This document shows, in pieces, positions 54,145 through 63,436 of a stretch of DNA of 64,000 nt. A program made the position numbers and the translations under genes. Origin of the DNA: Phycisphaerae bacterium (lineage in GTDB: Bacteria; Planctomycetota; Phycisphaerae; Sedimentisphaerales; Anaerobacaceae). Numbering within the stretch: position 1 is the first letter of the stretch; each line of letters opens with the position of its first letter. The notes under the pieces are model-generated. The model did not search any database and was not told the origin of the DNA. It saw only the letters and a program-made list of their open reading frames with translations. The stretch covers positions 1 to 64,000 of the forward strand of contig JAUXAB010000006.1 in the NCBI GenBank assembly GCA_030615025.1. The letters are read 5' to 3'.

Positions 54145-54960
54145 ATGAAAAAGTTCTCTATTATTCATATACCGGTTCTGTCGTTTTTCTCCAAAGATTT
54201 ATACAGAGACGTGGGCTTATCCTGGAAAGGAATATGCTTTGCATACCTGCTATTGCTTCTGGCCATTTGCTGGATACCTATAATGGTTAAGATACATCTG
54301 GGCTTTTCGGGCTTTATCAATAACCAGGCCCCTGCCTTTATCGAACAGGTACCAGAGATAACAATCACCGATGGCCAGGTCTCGATAAAAGAACCCCAGC
54401 CCTATTTTATCAGGGTAACGGATAATAACGATGTAATAGCAGTCATCGATACTACGGGCTCTATCGAATCACTTGAAGACGCAAATGCCTTCTTCCTGCT
54501 TACCGATAATTCGATGATAATAAGAAAGAGCGATATTGAGACTCAAACGATTGACCTCTCACAGATCGAAAGTTTTACTATGGACAGCGCCCGTATAACA
54601 CGCTGGCTGAATATCATCAAAAAGTTTCTCGTTGTAATCATGTACCCTGTTGTCCTTCTAAGCTCTTACGTCTATAGAATCATCCAGGCCCTCATATTCG
54701 CAGCAGTAGGTCTGCTGTTTGCCTCATTGTGCAAAGTATCGCTCTCGTATGGTGCATTGCTTCGCTTGGCAGTAATAGCCATGACGCCATGCATGATAGT
54801 CAAAACGGTTTTTGGTTTGGCTGGCGTTCATTTACCCTGTGGTGTGGGGCTTGTATACCTGCTGATTGCATTGGCGTATCTGTACTTCGGCGTATATGCT
54901 TGCTCCCAGACACCGCCGGCCCAACAACAGTTCCCGTTCCCAGAGCAAACGCAAATTTAG
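54145..54960 (+). CDS. DUF1189-like membrane protein
   Basis: About 271 residues from the ATG at 54145, with GGAGGT about 11 bases upstream; a longer frame begins at 54079. It has an N-terminal TM (GICFAYLLLLLAICWIPIMV), an extracytoplasmic beta domain with EITITDGQVSIKEPQPYFIR and a V-I-A-V-I-D-T motif, then three to four C-terminal TMs. This matches the DUF1189 layout (TM, ~150-residue sensor-like domain, TMs). The function is unknown; often near envelope genes. Confidence 0.75.
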   Translation: MKKFSIIHIPVLSFFSKDLYRDVGLSWKGICFAYLLLLLAICWIPIMVKIHLGFSGFINNQAPAFIEQVPEITITDGQVSIKEPQPYFIRVTDNNDVIAVIDTTGSIESLEDANAFFLLTDNSMIIRKSDIETQTIDLSQIESFTMDSARITRWLNIIKKFLVVIMYPVVLLSSYVYRIIQALIFAAVGLLFASLCKVSLSYGALLRLAVIAMTPCMIVKTVFGLAGVHLPCGVGLVYLLIALAYLYFGVYACSQTPPAQQQFPFPEQTQI

Positions 54961-55065
54961 CGAACAGTATTTTTATTGTTAATTGTCCTTGGATTTGCCG
55001 CTTAACTTGCAACAGGCAGCGGGAATTTCCATCAAAAAAGAATGAACAAAAGAAAGGAGGCAGAA

Positions 55066-56505
55066 ATGCAAAGAGAAATCAACAGAAGAGAGCTTCTCAA
55101 ATTCGCAGCGGCAGGCGGTGCTGCCTGCTTTGCCGGTCCGAATATTTTGGCGTTTGGCGCAAGACCGCAAAAAAGCAAACTCATAAGCCCCGGATGCAGA
55201 AGGTCGAAAGTAAAGGTCGCAAAAATATACCTGGGCATCCCACAAAGTCACTATCCCAATCCCGATTTAGATTTACAAAAGGAGGTACGATTTTACGAAT
55301 CCGAATTCGCCAAACTCAAAAACGAACTGGCCGATGTGGAGTTTGTTGTGGACCAACTGATCAGCTCTGCTGTGCTGTTTAATCATTTCAAAGACAAGTT
55401 AAAAGATGTTGATGGTGTCCTTGCAATTCATCTGACTCTTTGGACAATGCCGATTCTAAATGAAATCCTGAAACTTCAACTCCCTACAATAGTTTTCTCT
55501 GCTCCATATTCAGGACACGAATGGCACACCCTCACCTCGATTTACAAACAGCCTCAGGGCCGCAACCTCGAATGCATCCTTACCAGTGACTACTCCCAAT
55601 TGGCTGCTGCGATAAGACCCTTCCGTGCTATCCATCACCTAAGAGAAGCCAAAATTCTCAACCTAACTGCCCATCCTTCCAACGAGTACGCTGACCAGAT
55701 GAAAAACAAATTCGGCACGGAAATCAAGCAAATCGACCTGCAACGTGTGCTCAATACTTGCAAGGCCATCAGCGATAAAAAGGCAAAAACTGAAGCGGAT
55801 AAATGGATCAAAGGTGCTGTTCAAATGGTCGAACCGACAAGTGAAGAGATATTCAAGTCGTGTAAGCTTGCGCTGGCCTTTGAAAAGCTGCTCGATGAAG
55901 AAGATGCCACCGTCATGGCAGTGGACTGTTATGGCAGTATGTACGCCCCGCTTTGCCGGGCCTATGCCTTCCCCTGCATAGGATTCACAAGGCTAAATGA
56001 TATGGGATTAGGCGGTATTTGCCAATCCGACCTGCCCTGTGCGATGACCCACATACTTTTTCAGGGATTGGCGGGAAGGCCGGGTTTTGTCAATAACCCC
56101 GGCTTTGATTTTTCTACAAACAGTGCCATTTTGATTCACTGTATGGGAACTACAAAGATGGATGGTCCCGATGGCCCCGCTGCTCCATATAAGCTGCGGA
56201 GCGTTATGGAACGCCGCGAGGGCGCTGTCCCGCAGGTAAAAATGCGTGTCGGCCAAAAAGTCACTCAGGCCGTGTTGATGGGGACATCAACCTTACTATA
56301 CTTCACGGGTCAAATTGTGGACACCCCTGAGACGGATAGAGGTTGTCGGACTAAAATCACCGTTAAGGTGGATGGCGATGCAGAAAAATTATGGAAAAAC
56401 TGGTCAGGTGGTATACACCGCGTCACATGCTATGGAGACCTGACTAAGGAGCTTGAGCATTTCTGCAGGTTTGAACAGATAGAGATGATAAATGAGGCCG
56501 TATAA
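55066..56505 (+). CDS. Tat-exported L-fucose/L-arabinose isomerase-fold protein
   Basis: About 479 residues from ATG 55066, which has AAAGGAGG upstream; the ATG at 55042 is less likely. A twin-arginine signal (INRRELLKFAAAGGAACFAG) predicts folded export. The body matches the fucose-isomerase-like superfamily: DGVLAIHLTLWTMPILNEIL in the first half, VDCYGSMYAPLCRAYAFPCI, and GICQSDLPCAMTHILFQGLA with FVNNPGFDFSTN later. Periplasmic location is odd for a sugar isomerase, so it may bind or epimerise a sugar released outside, or serve another role. A perfect 8-bp stem spans its stop codon. Confidence 0.8.
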   Translation: MQREINRRELLKFAAAGGAACFAGPNILAFGARPQKSKLISPGCRRSKVKVAKIYLGIPQSHYPNPDLDLQKEVRFYESEFAKLKNELADVEFVVDQLISSAVLFNHFKDKLKDVDGVLAIHLTLWTMPILNEILKLQLPTIVFSAPYSGHEWHTLTSIYKQPQGRNLECILTSDYSQLAAAIRPFRAIHHLREAKILNLTAHPSNEYADQMKNKFGTEIKQIDLQRVLNTCKAISDKKAKTEADKWIKGAVQMVEPTSEEIFKSCKLALAFEKLLDEEDATVMAVDCYGSMYAPLCRAYAFPCIGFTRLNDMGLGGICQSDLPCAMTHILFQGLAGRPGFVNNPGFDFSTNSAILIHCMGTTKMDGPDGPAAPYKLRSVMERREGAVPQVKMRVGQKVTQAVLMGTSTLLYFTGQIVDTPETDRGCRTKITVKVDGDAEKLWKNWSGGIHRVTCYGDLTKELEHFCRFEQIEMINEAV

Positions 56506-56513
56506 CGGCCTCA
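56493..56513 (+). terminator. Stem-loop over the stop codon of the Tat protein gene
   Basis: TGAGGCCG, loop TATAA, CGGCCTCA: a perfect 8-bp stem with the TAA stop in the loop. Only a weak T-rich tract follows, so this is a possible rather than certain terminator. Confidence 0.45.
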
Positions 56514-56859
56514 GGTTCCTTACTCCATATTTTTACATTAAACAGTAACAAACAAGAACGATTTTAATATTGTTTCGAATTTCGTGCTTCGGATTTGCCC
56601 GGTTTCCGGGCGATTTTCCCTTGCCTTTCCCCACCATCCCGACTATAATATGACCGAGATACGATATACGACATGCGATATACGAAAATTGAACCGAACC
56701 AGCGGCTGCACACGGACACCGCTACGCGGCGCCGCTGCGCAGCGGCTACAAGGCAGTTACTCTCATGAAAGAGAATTATACCAATATAAACAGACAATTA
56801 ACTCATAGGGAAATCCCAGTAGAAGAAGTCCCGAAGAGTTTTTTACAGGGGATTGAGAA
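56506..56859. other. Intergenic, repeats and palindromes
   Basis: Contains the dispersed repeat (56570-56596), ATACGATATACGACATGCGA-like short iterations near 56660, and a perfect GC palindrome GCCGCTGCGCAGCGGC at 56731-56746 with a further AGCGGC copy upstream. No gene. Confidence 0.5.
56570..56596. repeat. Dispersed intergenic repeat, copy 2
   Basis: The same 27 bases as at 52819-52845, in the same orientation. Confidence 0.6.
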
Positions 56860-57972
56860 ATGAAATTTCGCGAGCACCCCTTCATATTTTCGTTATTTTT
56901 GGTTATCATATTCCTGTTATTTTTATTTATTGTTTGTTATTTTTCCACAACTGTTACTCCTGTCGATTACAGTGATTTCCCCCCTGATTTGCAGGTGGTT
57001 CTTGACCAGAGAATTACTGATCTGAATGTTGCCGGTGGTATCTGCATTGCTGGAAGGGTTACAATGAGTGACGGCACAACTATTAATGGCGGCAAAGATG
57101 TTTTGGTGAATCTACACCATAGGGGTGATAGACCCCTGCGGGTCTACGAAGGTGGTTGGTTCATCATGAGAGGAATTTTGCGATCGAATTATGCCGGGCC
57201 GGGGAAAGGATTTATATTGCGAGCTTTTGGATACAACCCTATAGATGCTTCTGTTACGGTCCTGGATGGAGAAATAACGTATTTAGAATTCGTTATGCAG
57301 AAAACCACACCTGAGAATCTGGCATCAGTTAAAGGAACGGTTTTTGACGAAGACGATGAACCTCTTAGTGGTGCGAATGTTTCAATCTCCTTTCCATTCG
57401 CAAATTTGGGAATTAACAACAGCCCCTATATTCGTATGACGACAGATTCCAATGGCTGGTATTCATTCGAAGGGTTATCAGTAACCAAACACAGGGTAAC
57501 AGCATACGCTAACGAATATGCATACCATACCGGAATATTTACACCCCCAGCAGGAGGAACAGCATTAGTACCTCGAAAGCTATACCCTAAACGCAGCATT
57601 ATCATCGATTATGTTTACCAGGCAAATGGCAGTCGAAACTTTACCGCCGGAGACCTGCATAAAGGAACAATTAATTGGCCTATTGGAAAAGGCGGCGTGG
57701 ACTTCTCAGAAGGAAAGGTGGAAGGCTACGAACCGGATGACCTACGAGACCTGGAAATTCTTCAAGACCAGGGCATACTAAAATTCCGGAATTCCTACGT
57801 GAATGGACGCAACGGTTTTTATGATGCTGGTTTAGTAGATTTCGATTCTGTTGTTGAGGCCAATGATACCGGATATTCCACGCGTGAGAAACTATGTCTT
57901 GCTGGTCATGTCTATGTTGTGAGGACTTATGAGGAAGACAATTATGCTAAATTCATTGTGCGAAGTGACTAA
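56860..57972 (+). CDS. Membrane-anchored protein with carboxypeptidase-regulatory-like domain
   Basis: 370 residues. N-terminal TM (FIFSLFLVIIFLLFLFIVCY) and a periplasmic body of beta domains: one near GICIAGRVTMSDGTTINGGK and a clear CarboxypepD_reg-like Ig domain near VKGTVFDEDDEPLSGANVSI with DSNGWYSFEGL. The C-terminal ~120 residues (DYVYQANGSRNFT onward, with GRNGFYDAG and LCLAGHVYVVRTYEEDNYAK) are unrecognised. Probably a surface binding or scaffold protein. A hairpin follows the gene. Confidence 0.65.
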   Translation: MKFREHPFIFSLFLVIIFLLFLFIVCYFSTTVTPVDYSDFPPDLQVVLDQRITDLNVAGGICIAGRVTMSDGTTINGGKDVLVNLHHRGDRPLRVYEGGWFIMRGILRSNYAGPGKGFILRAFGYNPIDASVTVLDGEITYLEFVMQKTTPENLASVKGTVFDEDDEPLSGANVSISFPFANLGINNSPYIRMTTDSNGWYSFEGLSVTKHRVTAYANEYAYHTGIFTPPAGGTALVPRKLYPKRSIIIDYVYQANGSRNFTAGDLHKGTINWPIGKGGVDFSEGKVEGYEPDDLRDLEILQDQGILKFRNSYVNGRNGFYDAGLVDFDSVVEANDTGYSTREKLCLAGHVYVVRTYEEDNYAKFIVRSD

Positions 57973-58025
57973 AGTTCATTCCGTACGGTAGTCCCCGGCG
58001 ACCCCAACATCACGCTGGACTCGGA

Positions 58026-58052
58026 CGTCAAGAACGCATCACGTTTTTGACG
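58026..58052 (+). terminator. Possible terminator hairpin
   Basis: CGTCAAGAACG, loop CATCA, CGTTTTTGACG: an 11-bp stem with one mismatch, about 55 bases after the stop at 57972. The upstream plus-strand codons (VVPGDPNITLDSDVKNASRF) look coding-like, so part of this may be an older gene end. Confidence 0.4.
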
Positions 58053-58143
58053 CCGGTCAGCCTGCCCGTTACCTGAGATTTTGGATTTTACTGGTCTGCT
58101 CTCAACGCCTCATACTTCTAAATTCTACATTCTAAATTCTAAA

Positions 58144-60342
58144 TTACCTTCGTTTTCGCACGCGGTCTTTTTTGGACTTCTTTGTGGTTTTGTCTTTTTT
58201 TCTTAGCCTGGATGACTTAACTAATGGCTCAGCAGGTAAGACATTCAACTGACGGGCGCCGACATTCACCGAAACTATACGTACCCTCAAGGCCTGGCCC
58301 AGACGAATGCTGCGTCCCGTACGCTGCCCGACAATGCACGCGACCCTTTGGTTGTATTTCCATTCGTCCGGCCCCAAATCGCTCATCCGGATAAGACCTT
58401 CGATACCAAACTTTCGCGACTGCACGAATACCCCAAAGCCCGTAAGGCCGGTTACAACGCAGTCGAGTTCCTCGCTGATACGCTTGCTTAACATTTGCAA
58501 AATCAGGACGGTTTGCAGCTCTTTTTCAGCGTCCTCAGCCCGCTGCTCGGTAAAGCTAATATGTTTTCCGACCTCTGCTAAATCTATCTCGACCGAAATG
58601 TCCCTGGCTAAATCCGTACGATTTTGCAGGTAGCATTCCAGCTCGCGATGAACGAGCAAATCTGCATACCGCCGTATCGGGCTGGTAAAATGACAATAGT
58701 GACTCGAAGCCAGCGCGAAATGACCCAGATGCAGCGGCGAGTACTCAGCTTTCTCGAAACTTCGCAGAACCGCTAAATTCACGCCGAAAGAACAATCAGC
58801 GTCTTTAACAGCAGCCAACAAGTCCTGTATCGCCGTGCGGTCTGGATTTCGAGGCAGACTGACACCAAATGCTCTAAGGAGCTTGGCGAGATTTTTCATA
58901 CTCAGACTGTCCGGCTCCGGATGAATCCGCCGCATAAACTTGATATTGAGCCGGTCCAGAAGTGAAGCAACCGCCTCATTGGCCTCGACCATAAACATCT
59001 CGATTATCGTATGCGGATAGCTGTCGTCAGCGGGGTGGGCATCCACAACCCGCCCGGATTTATCCATTACCAATTCTGCCTCCGGCAGGTCCAGATGTAT
59101 CATTCCATTTTTTGTTCGCCGTTTTTCAATCGCCAGGCTGAGCGTCTCCATATTTTTCACCAGCTCAATCACTTCAGGTTTGGCAACTTTGGTATGGCCT
59201 TTCAAAATCCTGTCAGCTTGCAGGTAGGTCAAACGCTGCACCGAATTCATAACGCTGTTGGCGAAATGTCGAGACAGGACATTGCCCTGCTCATCGTAAG
59301 TTAAATACACACTTTTGACGAATCGCTTCTGCCCAGGCTGAAGACTGCATATCCCGTTACTCAAAATCTCCGGCAGCATCGCAATGACTTTACCCGGCAG
59401 ATATATGCTATTCCCACGATTTTTTGCTTCGTTATCCAGCGGCGAACCGGCCGGCACAAAATTACCGACATCGGCAATGTGAACCCCCAATACCCGGTTG
59501 CCTTCAGAATCTTTTTCGAGACTTATCGCATCGTCAAAATCTTTTGCATCCGGCGGGTCAATCGTAATAATCACTTTTTCCGCTATATCTTCTCGGCTGC
59601 CCAATTGCTCAGGATTAAATTCAGCGCCGGCTCTGCGGGCTTGCTCAAGACAATCGACATCAAATTCACTCGGCAAATGATACTGTCGAATTATCGATTT
59701 TATCTCGCTTTCGTATCGCCCTGCTTTGCCGAGCACCTCGATAATCACCCCGCGCGCCAGGTATTTCTCTGTCGGATACGAAAGTATTTCGACCACAACT
59801 TTGTCCTTCTGCTTGGCCCCTTTTGCACCAACATCGTCAACGGAAATCGGCTCGATAAATCCTGTTCCGTCCGGCTGAACAATCCATCCATCCTGTTGTT
59901 TCAGTAACGTTCCGACGAATCTATTTTGTGCTCGTTCCAGAATCTCAACTACTTCGCCACGGTACCGCATCTGTCCGCCGCGCTTGCCTTTTTTTCTAAC
60001 TTTCGCAGCAACGATATCGCCCGTCATCGCCTCCGCCGTTTTATTCGGCGGCACAAACAAGTCCCCGTGCGCATTTGGTTCGAGAGGCGTTATGAAGCCA
60101 AATCCTTTCGGGTTCGCTCTAAATGTCCCTATAACTCGCCCCGACATCGCAGGCAGGCTGACCAGGTTCCTCTCACCTATCACCACATGCCCGGCCCGAC
60201 GCAGCTCCTCAAATGCCGATTTGAATTGCGGATAATCTTCAGAACTTACGCCTAATGCCTTCGCCAATTGTGCTAATTTCAAAGGCGTATAATCAGAATG
60301 CTTCAATAATTTAACTATTCTTTTTTTGTAAATCTCTGGCAT
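58144..60342 (-). CDS. rnr: Ribonuclease R
   Basis: 732 residues. N-terminal winged-helix (MPEIYKKRIVKLLKHSDYTP), cold-shock domains (GTFRANPKGFGFITPL), the RNB catalytic domain with VIITIDPPDAKDFDDAISLE (metal-binding Asp cluster) and RRYADLLVHRELECYL, an S1 domain (CVVTGLTGFGVFVQSRKFGI) and a Lys/Arg-rich tail. It is a processive 3'-5' exoribonuclease of structured RNA. It is a single gene with 114 bases to the upstream neighbour. Confidence 0.95.
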   Translation of the reverse strand: MPEIYKKRIVKLLKHSDYTPLKLAQLAKALGVSSEDYPQFKSAFEELRRAGHVVIGERNLVSLPAMSGRVIGTFRANPKGFGFITPLEPNAHGDLFVPPNKTAEAMTGDIVAAKVRKKGKRGGQMRYRGEVVEILERAQNRFVGTLLKQQDGWIVQPDGTGFIEPISVDDVGAKGAKQKDKVVVEILSYPTEKYLARGVIIEVLGKAGRYESEIKSIIRQYHLPSEFDVDCLEQARRAGAEFNPEQLGSREDIAEKVIITIDPPDAKDFDDAISLEKDSEGNRVLGVHIADVGNFVPAGSPLDNEAKNRGNSIYLPGKVIAMLPEILSNGICSLQPGQKRFVKSVYLTYDEQGNVLSRHFANSVMNSVQRLTYLQADRILKGHTKVAKPEVIELVKNMETLSLAIEKRRTKNGMIHLDLPEAELVMDKSGRVVDAHPADDSYPHTIIEMFMVEANEAVASLLDRLNIKFMRRIHPEPDSLSMKNLAKLLRAFGVSLPRNPDRTAIQDLLAAVKDADCSFGVNLAVLRSFEKAEYSPLHLGHFALASSHYCHFTSPIRRYADLLVHRELECYLQNRTDLARDISVEIDLAEVGKHISFTEQRAEDAEKELQTVLILQMLSKRISEELDCVVTGLTGFGVFVQSRKFGIEGLIRMSDLGPDEWKYNQRVACIVGQRTGRSIRLGQALRVRIVSVNVGARQLNVLPAEPLVKSSRLRKKDKTTKKSKKDRVRKRR

Positions 60343-60456
60343 TCCACCAATCTATAAAAAAACCAGGAAAGCGCCAAATCAATTCCTATCGACCCAGCGC
60401 AGTATTTATCTGAAATTAAATCAATGAGTGTGTTTGCCCCAAATACGTTTCTAACG

Positions 60457-62724
60457 TCACTGCGGCTTTATCTGCACCATGTCCTTCGCTCGCGACCGCG
60501 GCGTTACTTTTAGCGTCTGGAGTTCGCCATCGCGGTAGAGACCTTCGACGGTGGTGTTCAATGGTGCGTGCAGCTTGAATTCAACATCCCATTCTTTCGG
60601 CCAGGCGGGGAGCAGCAGAATTCTCCACCCTTTGGCTTGCAACAGCATTCGTTGCAGTGCCGTCATCGTAACGCAGCCGTGGTCCTGGTCGGGAATCCAA
60701 TCGAAGTTCGGCCCCCAGAACGCCGGAAACCGGCTCCCCGTATCTTTCCTTGAAAAATTCTTCGTCACGAATCTCGCCGCGTCACCGGCTAAGCCAAGAT
60801 ACGCCGCCTGTATCGCATCCTGGGTCCAGCCTCCGGTACGCTTGACCATACGCCGCTGCCATGTTTCCAGGCCGATTTCCAGCCCACCTGCTGCCCGTCC
60901 GTACAAGCGATACGGAAATACGGCATATAATTCCGGATTCTCGGAGTTTCTCCTCACCTTGAAAATTTCTGCCGGCAATATAAAACTCTTTCCATTTTCT
61001 GTCTTCATTGGCAGCGGTGGCAGATCGTTGAGCGTTTTTTGCCATGCTGCTCTTTGCGATTCGTTGCTCGTGCGTTTCGCAATGACCACTAAACGCCTAA
61101 GAACAGAAATAAGCCCGGCGATTTCGGGCGTCGGATTAACACACTCCCACCACGTCTCCAGCGCCTGGGATGGCTCAAAGCGGATCTTGCCCCGCTCGTC
61201 CCGCTCCCAGTGCTCATCGAAGAAAGTGACGGTGGCGTCGGCCAGTGGCAAAAGGGTGTCATGAAGGAATTTCTCGTCCTGCGTGATCCTGTAGTAATCT
61301 AACATCATCGCTACAATCTCGATCCCGCCCTGCCACTCACGCCGGATATACCGGTTAATCGTTTCAGGCCCTTTATGTCCCCACCCATAATCGCAATTGC
61401 CGTTTGTACCCCAAAAATACATCGTCTCCGGAAAGAAAGCACCCTCGTGCTTATAGTAAATCTTTGTCTTGTCACTACACAGGCCGAGAACATTTTTATA
61501 CATCCGAAACAGCGGCTGCATCAAATCGAAGTCCCCCGCCGCAAGCATAGACCAGTATGGCAGCCGCGTATTTTGCCACCAAAACATCCCGCCCCAGCGC
61601 CGATAATCACCGTCATAATGCTCATTACCAATCTGGGCATCAACCGTAAATATCGAGCCGTTAAATTTGATAGGGTATGCCCCTCGGCCCCCGCACGCAT
61701 TTATCCATCGCTGCAGGGTGTACCCACGCGTGACTGTCTCCGCCTCTTCTGTGCCCCTGACGAAAATCCAACTGCGGCCCCAGAACTCACTCCACCACTT
61801 CCCGTGTGCGGCTCGTGCCGCTTCTAAATCCGTCGCATCAATCGCTGCTATCTGCGCCCCCAATAGCTTCAGCCATGCCCCACTTGTTTTAGTCTGGGCC
61901 GTCAGAGGATAAATCGAAACCACAAATCGCCTGCGAGGTTTGACCGATTTCAGAGTTTGCCTGCCGACCGCTTTCAGACCATCACCTTTCATACATCCGC
62001 CAAATGTTCGGCCCATAAGCGGGTCCGGATACTTGGCCAATAGCTCCCCGAGGTGTTGATTTGTCAGCGTTATCGGATAGCACGACTTCTCATTTCGATG
62101 ATACCATACAATCCGGCCGTCTTTCGCAGGCAAAATAGTATCCGGATAAACAATAATCGGATACTCGCTCTGGTCGTTACGAGTTAGTCCCCGGGCACTG
62201 TTCGCTTCGTTTCCCTTGAGTTCCCGCTTAACTTTACGCCATACTTCGAGATGTGTCTCAAGGCCAAATGCCCGTTTACCCTCGGCTTCGACACGGATTA
62301 CCTGCTGATTGGCGTCCACCCATACGCGCAGCCTCACCTCCCGCCCTGCTGGCCCCGCTATTATCTCAATCTCTCCCTGCCGCAGCTTCAGAGTTTGCTT
62401 AAACGGCATTTTCTTTTCAAAGGGGTTCGGCGAGACCTTCACCCGTACCAGGCCGAGTTTCAGCAGCCGCGCGTTCTCACTCCACGTATCGGTCTTGCTG
62501 ATATAAAACAGAAGGTCTCCATCTTCTTCGACCCAGACGTTCAGCCCGATGTCGCCATTGCCTATCGGCATTGACCCGGATGAGTCCTTACTCGGCGTCT
62601 CCCAAACAACATTATATTGATCTAACGGGTCCCCCGACCCCTCAGCCCCGCCTGCAACTGCGCATATCCCCAGGCACACTAAAAATATCAACACCACTAA
62701 TATCTTTCTTTTTGACTCCATCAC
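60457..62724 (-). CDS. Exported glycoside hydrolase, DUF5703/GH95-like
   Basis: 755 residues. Signal peptide ILVVLIFLVCLGICAVAGGA. The N-terminal beta-sandwich has NVVWETPSKDSSGSMPIGNG and LLFYISKTDTWSE, typical of DUF5703 and related to the GH95 N-terminus. The central (alpha/alpha)6 barrel has RWGGMFWWQNTRLPYWSMLA, FWGTNGNCDYGWGHKGPETI and FEPSQALETWWECVNPTPEI, where conserved acids could be catalytic. A C-terminal beta domain ends VEFKLHAPLNTTVEGLYRDG. It likely removes sugars (fucose- or galactose-type) from algal or host glycans; the exact activity is unknown. Confidence 0.8.
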   Translation of the reverse strand: MMESKRKILVVLIFLVCLGICAVAGGAEGSGDPLDQYNVVWETPSKDSSGSMPIGNGDIGLNVWVEEDGDLLFYISKTDTWSENARLLKLGLVRVKVSPNPFEKKMPFKQTLKLRQGEIEIIAGPAGREVRLRVWVDANQQVIRVEAEGKRAFGLETHLEVWRKVKRELKGNEANSARGLTRNDQSEYPIIVYPDTILPAKDGRIVWYHRNEKSCYPITLTNQHLGELLAKYPDPLMGRTFGGCMKGDGLKAVGRQTLKSVKPRRRFVVSIYPLTAQTKTSGAWLKLLGAQIAAIDATDLEAARAAHGKWWSEFWGRSWIFVRGTEEAETVTRGYTLQRWINACGGRGAYPIKFNGSIFTVDAQIGNEHYDGDYRRWGGMFWWQNTRLPYWSMLAAGDFDLMQPLFRMYKNVLGLCSDKTKIYYKHEGAFFPETMYFWGTNGNCDYGWGHKGPETINRYIRREWQGGIEIVAMMLDYYRITQDEKFLHDTLLPLADATVTFFDEHWERDERGKIRFEPSQALETWWECVNPTPEIAGLISVLRRLVVIAKRTSNESQRAAWQKTLNDLPPLPMKTENGKSFILPAEIFKVRRNSENPELYAVFPYRLYGRAAGGLEIGLETWQRRMVKRTGGWTQDAIQAAYLGLAGDAARFVTKNFSRKDTGSRFPAFWGPNFDWIPDQDHGCVTMTALQRMLLQAKGWRILLLPAWPKEWDVEFKLHAPLNTTVEGLYRDGELQTLKVTPRSRAKDMVQIKPQ

Positions 62725-62799
62725 TCTTTCCTTTCATTCGCGCTTTAAGCGACCAACGTTTCCATACGCCCGCTTCAACCACACCCATTCTAAATAACA

Positions 62800-62820
62800 A
62801 ACCCTGCCTTTGCCAGGGTT
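62800..62820 (-). terminator. Probable terminator downstream of rpsT
   Basis: In the minus direction: AACCCTG, loop GCAAAGG, CAGGGTT, then TGTTATTT. A 7-bp stem with a T-rich tail on the transcription side of rpsT. In the plus direction TTTTC follows, so it may be bidirectional. Confidence 0.45.
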
Positions 62821-62982
62821 TTCATTGTGCTAAATACTAACGACTATTCACTATCGACTCGCTGCAGGCGTGTCCTCTGGGCGGGGTTATATTTACGACC
62901 GTCCTCTGGGCGAGGGTGCAAACGTGAGGAACGCTTCCCTTTTTCCCACCACTCGCCCGCCAAACAAGTAAGAATTGCCGCC

Positions 62983-63023
62983 TGTCATTGCGAGCGAGGC
63001 GCAGCCGAGCGCGGCAATCTCGT
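62983..63023. repeat. Dispersed palindromic repeat (ATTGCGAGC family)
   Basis: GTCATTGCGAGCGAGGCGCA ... GAGCGCGGCAATCTCG. This outline (CATTGCGAGCG-x-CGGCAATCTC) is a widespread short interspersed palindromic repeat in many bacterial genomes. It can fold with ATTGC/GCAAT outer arms. Confidence 0.55.
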
Positions 63024-63052
63024 TTTGAAATTAGAATTTCGGTAATTTGAAT

Positions 63053-63079
63053 TTGTTTCGAATTTCGGGTTTCGTATAT
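63053..63079. repeat. Dispersed intergenic repeat, copy 3 (diverged)
   Basis: Begins TTGTTTCGAATTTCGGG; matches copies 1 and 2 over the first 16 bases and then diverges. Confidence 0.5.
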
Positions 63080-63094
63080 CGTGAAACGAGATAC

Positions 63095-63370
63095 CTACCC
63101 CTTTTCCACCTTTAGGCTGTTCAGCTTCTTCGCAAGGCGGGATTTCTTTCGTGCGGCTGTTCTTTTATGCATTGTGCTCATAGCAGCGGTTTTGTCTAAT
63201 TTCTGGACAATGGCCTGGTATTGCCCGCTCGCCGCTTCCACGTCACCGCCGGCCAGTGTTGCATCGAAATGCTTGATTTGCGTCTTAATCTGGCTCTTAC
63301 GTGCGCGATTAATCGTCCTTCTTTTGGCGTTTTGCCTCACTCTTTTCTTTGCTGATAACGAATGTGCCAC
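63095..63370 (-). CDS. rpsT: 30S ribosomal protein S20
   Basis: About 91 residues. Start placed at a GTG at 63370, with CAGGAG seven bases upstream; this gives (M)AHSLSAKKRVRQNAKRR, matching the S20 N-terminus. A longer frame from 63412 adds residues that S20 does not have. C-terminal half TAAMSTMHKRTAARKKSRLA is the conserved rRNA-binding end. It binds 16S rRNA in the 30S subunit. Confidence 0.95.
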   Translation of the reverse strand: MAHSLSAKKRVRQNAKRRTINRARKSQIKTQIKHFDATLAGGDVEAASGQYQAIVQKLDKTAAMSTMHKRTAARKKSRLAKKLNSLKVEKG

Positions 63371-63418
63371 TGTAATCTCCTGAGATACCGTCGTCAGTCT
63401 GTTTACAAACACCCACCC

Positions 63419-63436
63419 ATCCCGACATATCGGGAT
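63419..63436. repeat. Inverted repeat between the TPR gene and rpsT
   Basis: ATCCCGA, CATA, TCGGGAT: a perfect 7-bp stem directly after the TPR stop codon. Without a T-run it could be a weak terminator or lie in the rpsT leader. Confidence 0.4.

Larger units (their letters stand above)
62725..63094. other. Intergenic, repeats and a terminator-like hairpin
   Basis: Contains a hairpin (62800-62820), a direct repeat GTCCTCTGGGCG at about 62873 and 62903, a genome-dispersed-type palindromic repeat (62983-63023) and the third copy of the TTGTTTCGAATTTCG repeat (63053-63079). No gene. Confidence 0.5.
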
